A stretch of 54,091 nucleotides of DNA. Source: Sphaeroforma sirkka (lineage: Eukaryota > Opisthokonta > Ichthyosporea > Ichthyophonida). How positions within the stretch are numbered: position 1 is the first letter of the stretch; each line of letters begins with the position of its first letter. The notes beneath the pieces were generated by a model. That model made no database searches, was not told where the DNA came from, and worked only from the letters and a program-made list of their open reading frames with translations. Of this stretch, positions 52,778 to 54,091 are shown piece by piece. Where the stretch lies: the NCBI GenBank assembly GCA_001586965.3, contig LUCW03001454.1, forward strand, positions 1 through 54,091, read 5' to 3'. The position numbers and the translations under genes were made by a program.

Positions 52778-53380
52778 TGTAGAAATACGGCCTCTGGTCA
52801 GTCTAAAATATCAAGATCAATTGAGATAATACATTGGTTTTATTTGTATTTTAAATAATTTAGTACAAGCTCTTTTTCCAATATTTCCAAAGTGTTCTAA
52901 ATGCACTTTGATGGCTCCAATAGCCTGAGTATTTATGTATGACTCATCTACTTGGACCTATTTGAGACATTAGTAGATGTAGGATATTATAAACCAAATT
53001 TTATAATCTCCGAACTACTACTTATTGATTTTGGTCCTCCCGCCAATCTCCAAAATCCAATAAGTCTTTTCTTTTTTTTAACTTTTCTTCAGATGGAACT
53101 TTATTTATACAGCTAATGTATTAACGCGACTTACGTTATTATGTTCTATCTACAAATTAGGCATGTGGTCATGAACACTTAGTACTTCTTAGTGAAAACT
53201 ATTCAATAAAGAACAGCCAGAGGTACGCCCTGGTGTGATCGAGGATATTTAGGCTCTTAACAAGAGGCAGTCCTGATCATTCTTACACAAGCCACCATCA
53301 CTGCTAAATCCTAACTGACTAAATTGTGTTTTAGTTTAATATAGTTTTGAAACCTAGTAATTTCCATCAGAAGTTTTACA
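52778..53380 (+). repeat. B3 outer 3' LTR
   Basis: 603 bp, preceded by CTACTGGGGCTA and ending TTTTACA at 53380, then GTAG (target duplication). Small indels relative to 51255-51854 (for example TTTATGTATG) show it has drifted. Confidence 0.92.
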
Positions 53381-54091
53381 GTAGTGCAGGGCGAAAAGCT
53401 TTGATACTAAAAGCATAAAGCGGGAATTTGGGCCATTATCTTCTGCAGGAAAAAGACGCAGTATCCACGGGGTTCAATATGTAGAAATACATTCTGGGAG
53501 CATTCAAATGCCAAGAACCAATTGTGATCGACAAAGTCAATGACACAATCAAGATGAGATGCACAACACGGCCAGATGTAGTCAAAGTGCTGGTTCAAAT
53601 AAAAGTGCCTTTTTTTTACTAGGAAGTGCAGCAGTCTCCTTTAGCCCAGGGAACATCGGGGAGATTATCTCATCGGGATGTAAGGCTCCAGCAAGGGGAG
53701 AAGAATCATCGATGATGCTGTTCTTGTTTTGAACCATAATGTAATGAGGTCAAGGTTGTTAAACTTATTCTCAATGCAGAGAAGCAACCCAAGTCATTTT
53801 GTAAAGGCACCATAAAACTACACGTAAGGATATAATGAGTTCGTAGAAATCTTGATTTATTGACTTAAGGTTTGTTGCATTGGGTTGCAGGTAAGAAAGT
53901 GAGCTAGGATCAACCGACTTGTTCACGATTTATAGTCCGGGAGAGCGATTTAGTAATAATCCTGCTGGTCACAGCAGCCACGAAGAAGTGGAGCGCCAAA
54001 AAAGATCAACGCATGGAAGGTTTCACCAACGGTCGAGGGGGGGGTTTTCCCAGAGGCCTGCATAGGTTTTACTAACAATTCTGTTCACAAT
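53381..54091. other. Unique flank right of B3
   Basis: It continues the sequence interrupted by B3 (GTAGTGCAGGGCG). It has only short open frames without recognisable features, plus mononucleotide runs (T9 near 53610, G8 near 54040). I see no gene. Confidence 0.5.

Larger units (their letters stand above)
44201..53380 (+). mobile_element. B3: family B element with TSD, RT deletion and duplicated 3' end
   Basis: The 5' LTR is 44201-44794 and the outer 3' LTR is 52778-53380. The flanking 4 bp GTAG on both sides shows the whole 9.2 kb is one insertion. Inside are gag, protease, a junction skipping about 760 bp of RT, RNase H, Dam-like module, integrase split by a solo LTR (49740-50335), and two copies of the 3' segment separated by an LTR (51255-51854). 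It cannot move on its own because RT is missing. Confidence 0.92.

Overview
This window is eukaryotic and is almost entirely nested Ty3/gypsy-type LTR retrotransposons. I recognise no intact host gene, rRNA or functional tRNA gene. Chromodomain-bearing Ty3/gypsy elements (chromoviruses), long intergenic repeats, a short TTTAGGG/TTAGGG-like tract and the absence of operon structure suggest a repeat-rich genome, plausibly a fungus or fungus-like microbe. I cannot name the organism from sequence alone. Dense 1-2 base differences in homopolymers between otherwise near-identical copies suggest a long-read assembly with residual errors, so many of the 'frameshifts' listed may not be real.

Two main families occur in several copies. 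Family A has ~248 bp LTRs of the form TGTGGTCAG...CTTACTACA, a ~1.28 kb leader, a gag with a CCHC-like knuckle, then protease (DTGA), RT (YIDD), RNase H, a Dam-like methyltransferase module, integrase (HHCC, DD35E), GPY motif and chromodomain. It ends with tandem arrays and a G-rich polypurine tract. Family B has ~600 bp LTRs of the form TGTAGAAAT...AGTTTACA, a 79 nt leader, an acidic gag with two zinc knuckles, a protease with DPGA in place of DTGA, RT (YLDD), RNase H, a Dam-like module, integrase and a chromodomain-like tail. Older relics (C, A', A'', B', B'') are also present.

Layout: B1 (-, 1-5315, cut by the window edge); B' integrase scrap (5316-5545); A0 (-, 5605-7889); A1 (+, 7904-14482, with 5' LTR and a nearly complete 3' LTR, gag/RT damaged, 561-codon integrase ORF open); A2 (-, 14483-20001, 5' half of an element; A0 and A2 may be the two sides of one element split by A1); C relics with other debris (20002-26881); B2 (-, 26882-31745, integrase deleted, RT interrupted by a 475 bp insertion); A' scrap (31746-33125); A3 (-, 33126-41922, the only full-length A element); a B 3' tail and rearranged LTR pieces around a telomere-like tract (41923-44008); B3 (+, 44201-53380, 4 bp target-site duplication GTAG, RT core deleted, integrase split by a solo LTR and its 3' end tandemly duplicated); unique flank to 54091.

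The most interesting signals are: (1) a Dam-like N6-adenine methyltransferase-type module between RNase H and integrase in families A and B, with a decayed version in C; (2) gag and pol lying in the same frame, separated by one UGA, in copies of both A and B; (3) a conserved DPG protease motif in B; (4) an LTR in A made of consecutive hairpins, with a leader segment complementary to the LTR; (5) an antisense tRNA-like Pol III-type unit inside the B gag region; and (6) telomere-like repeats at an LTR break.
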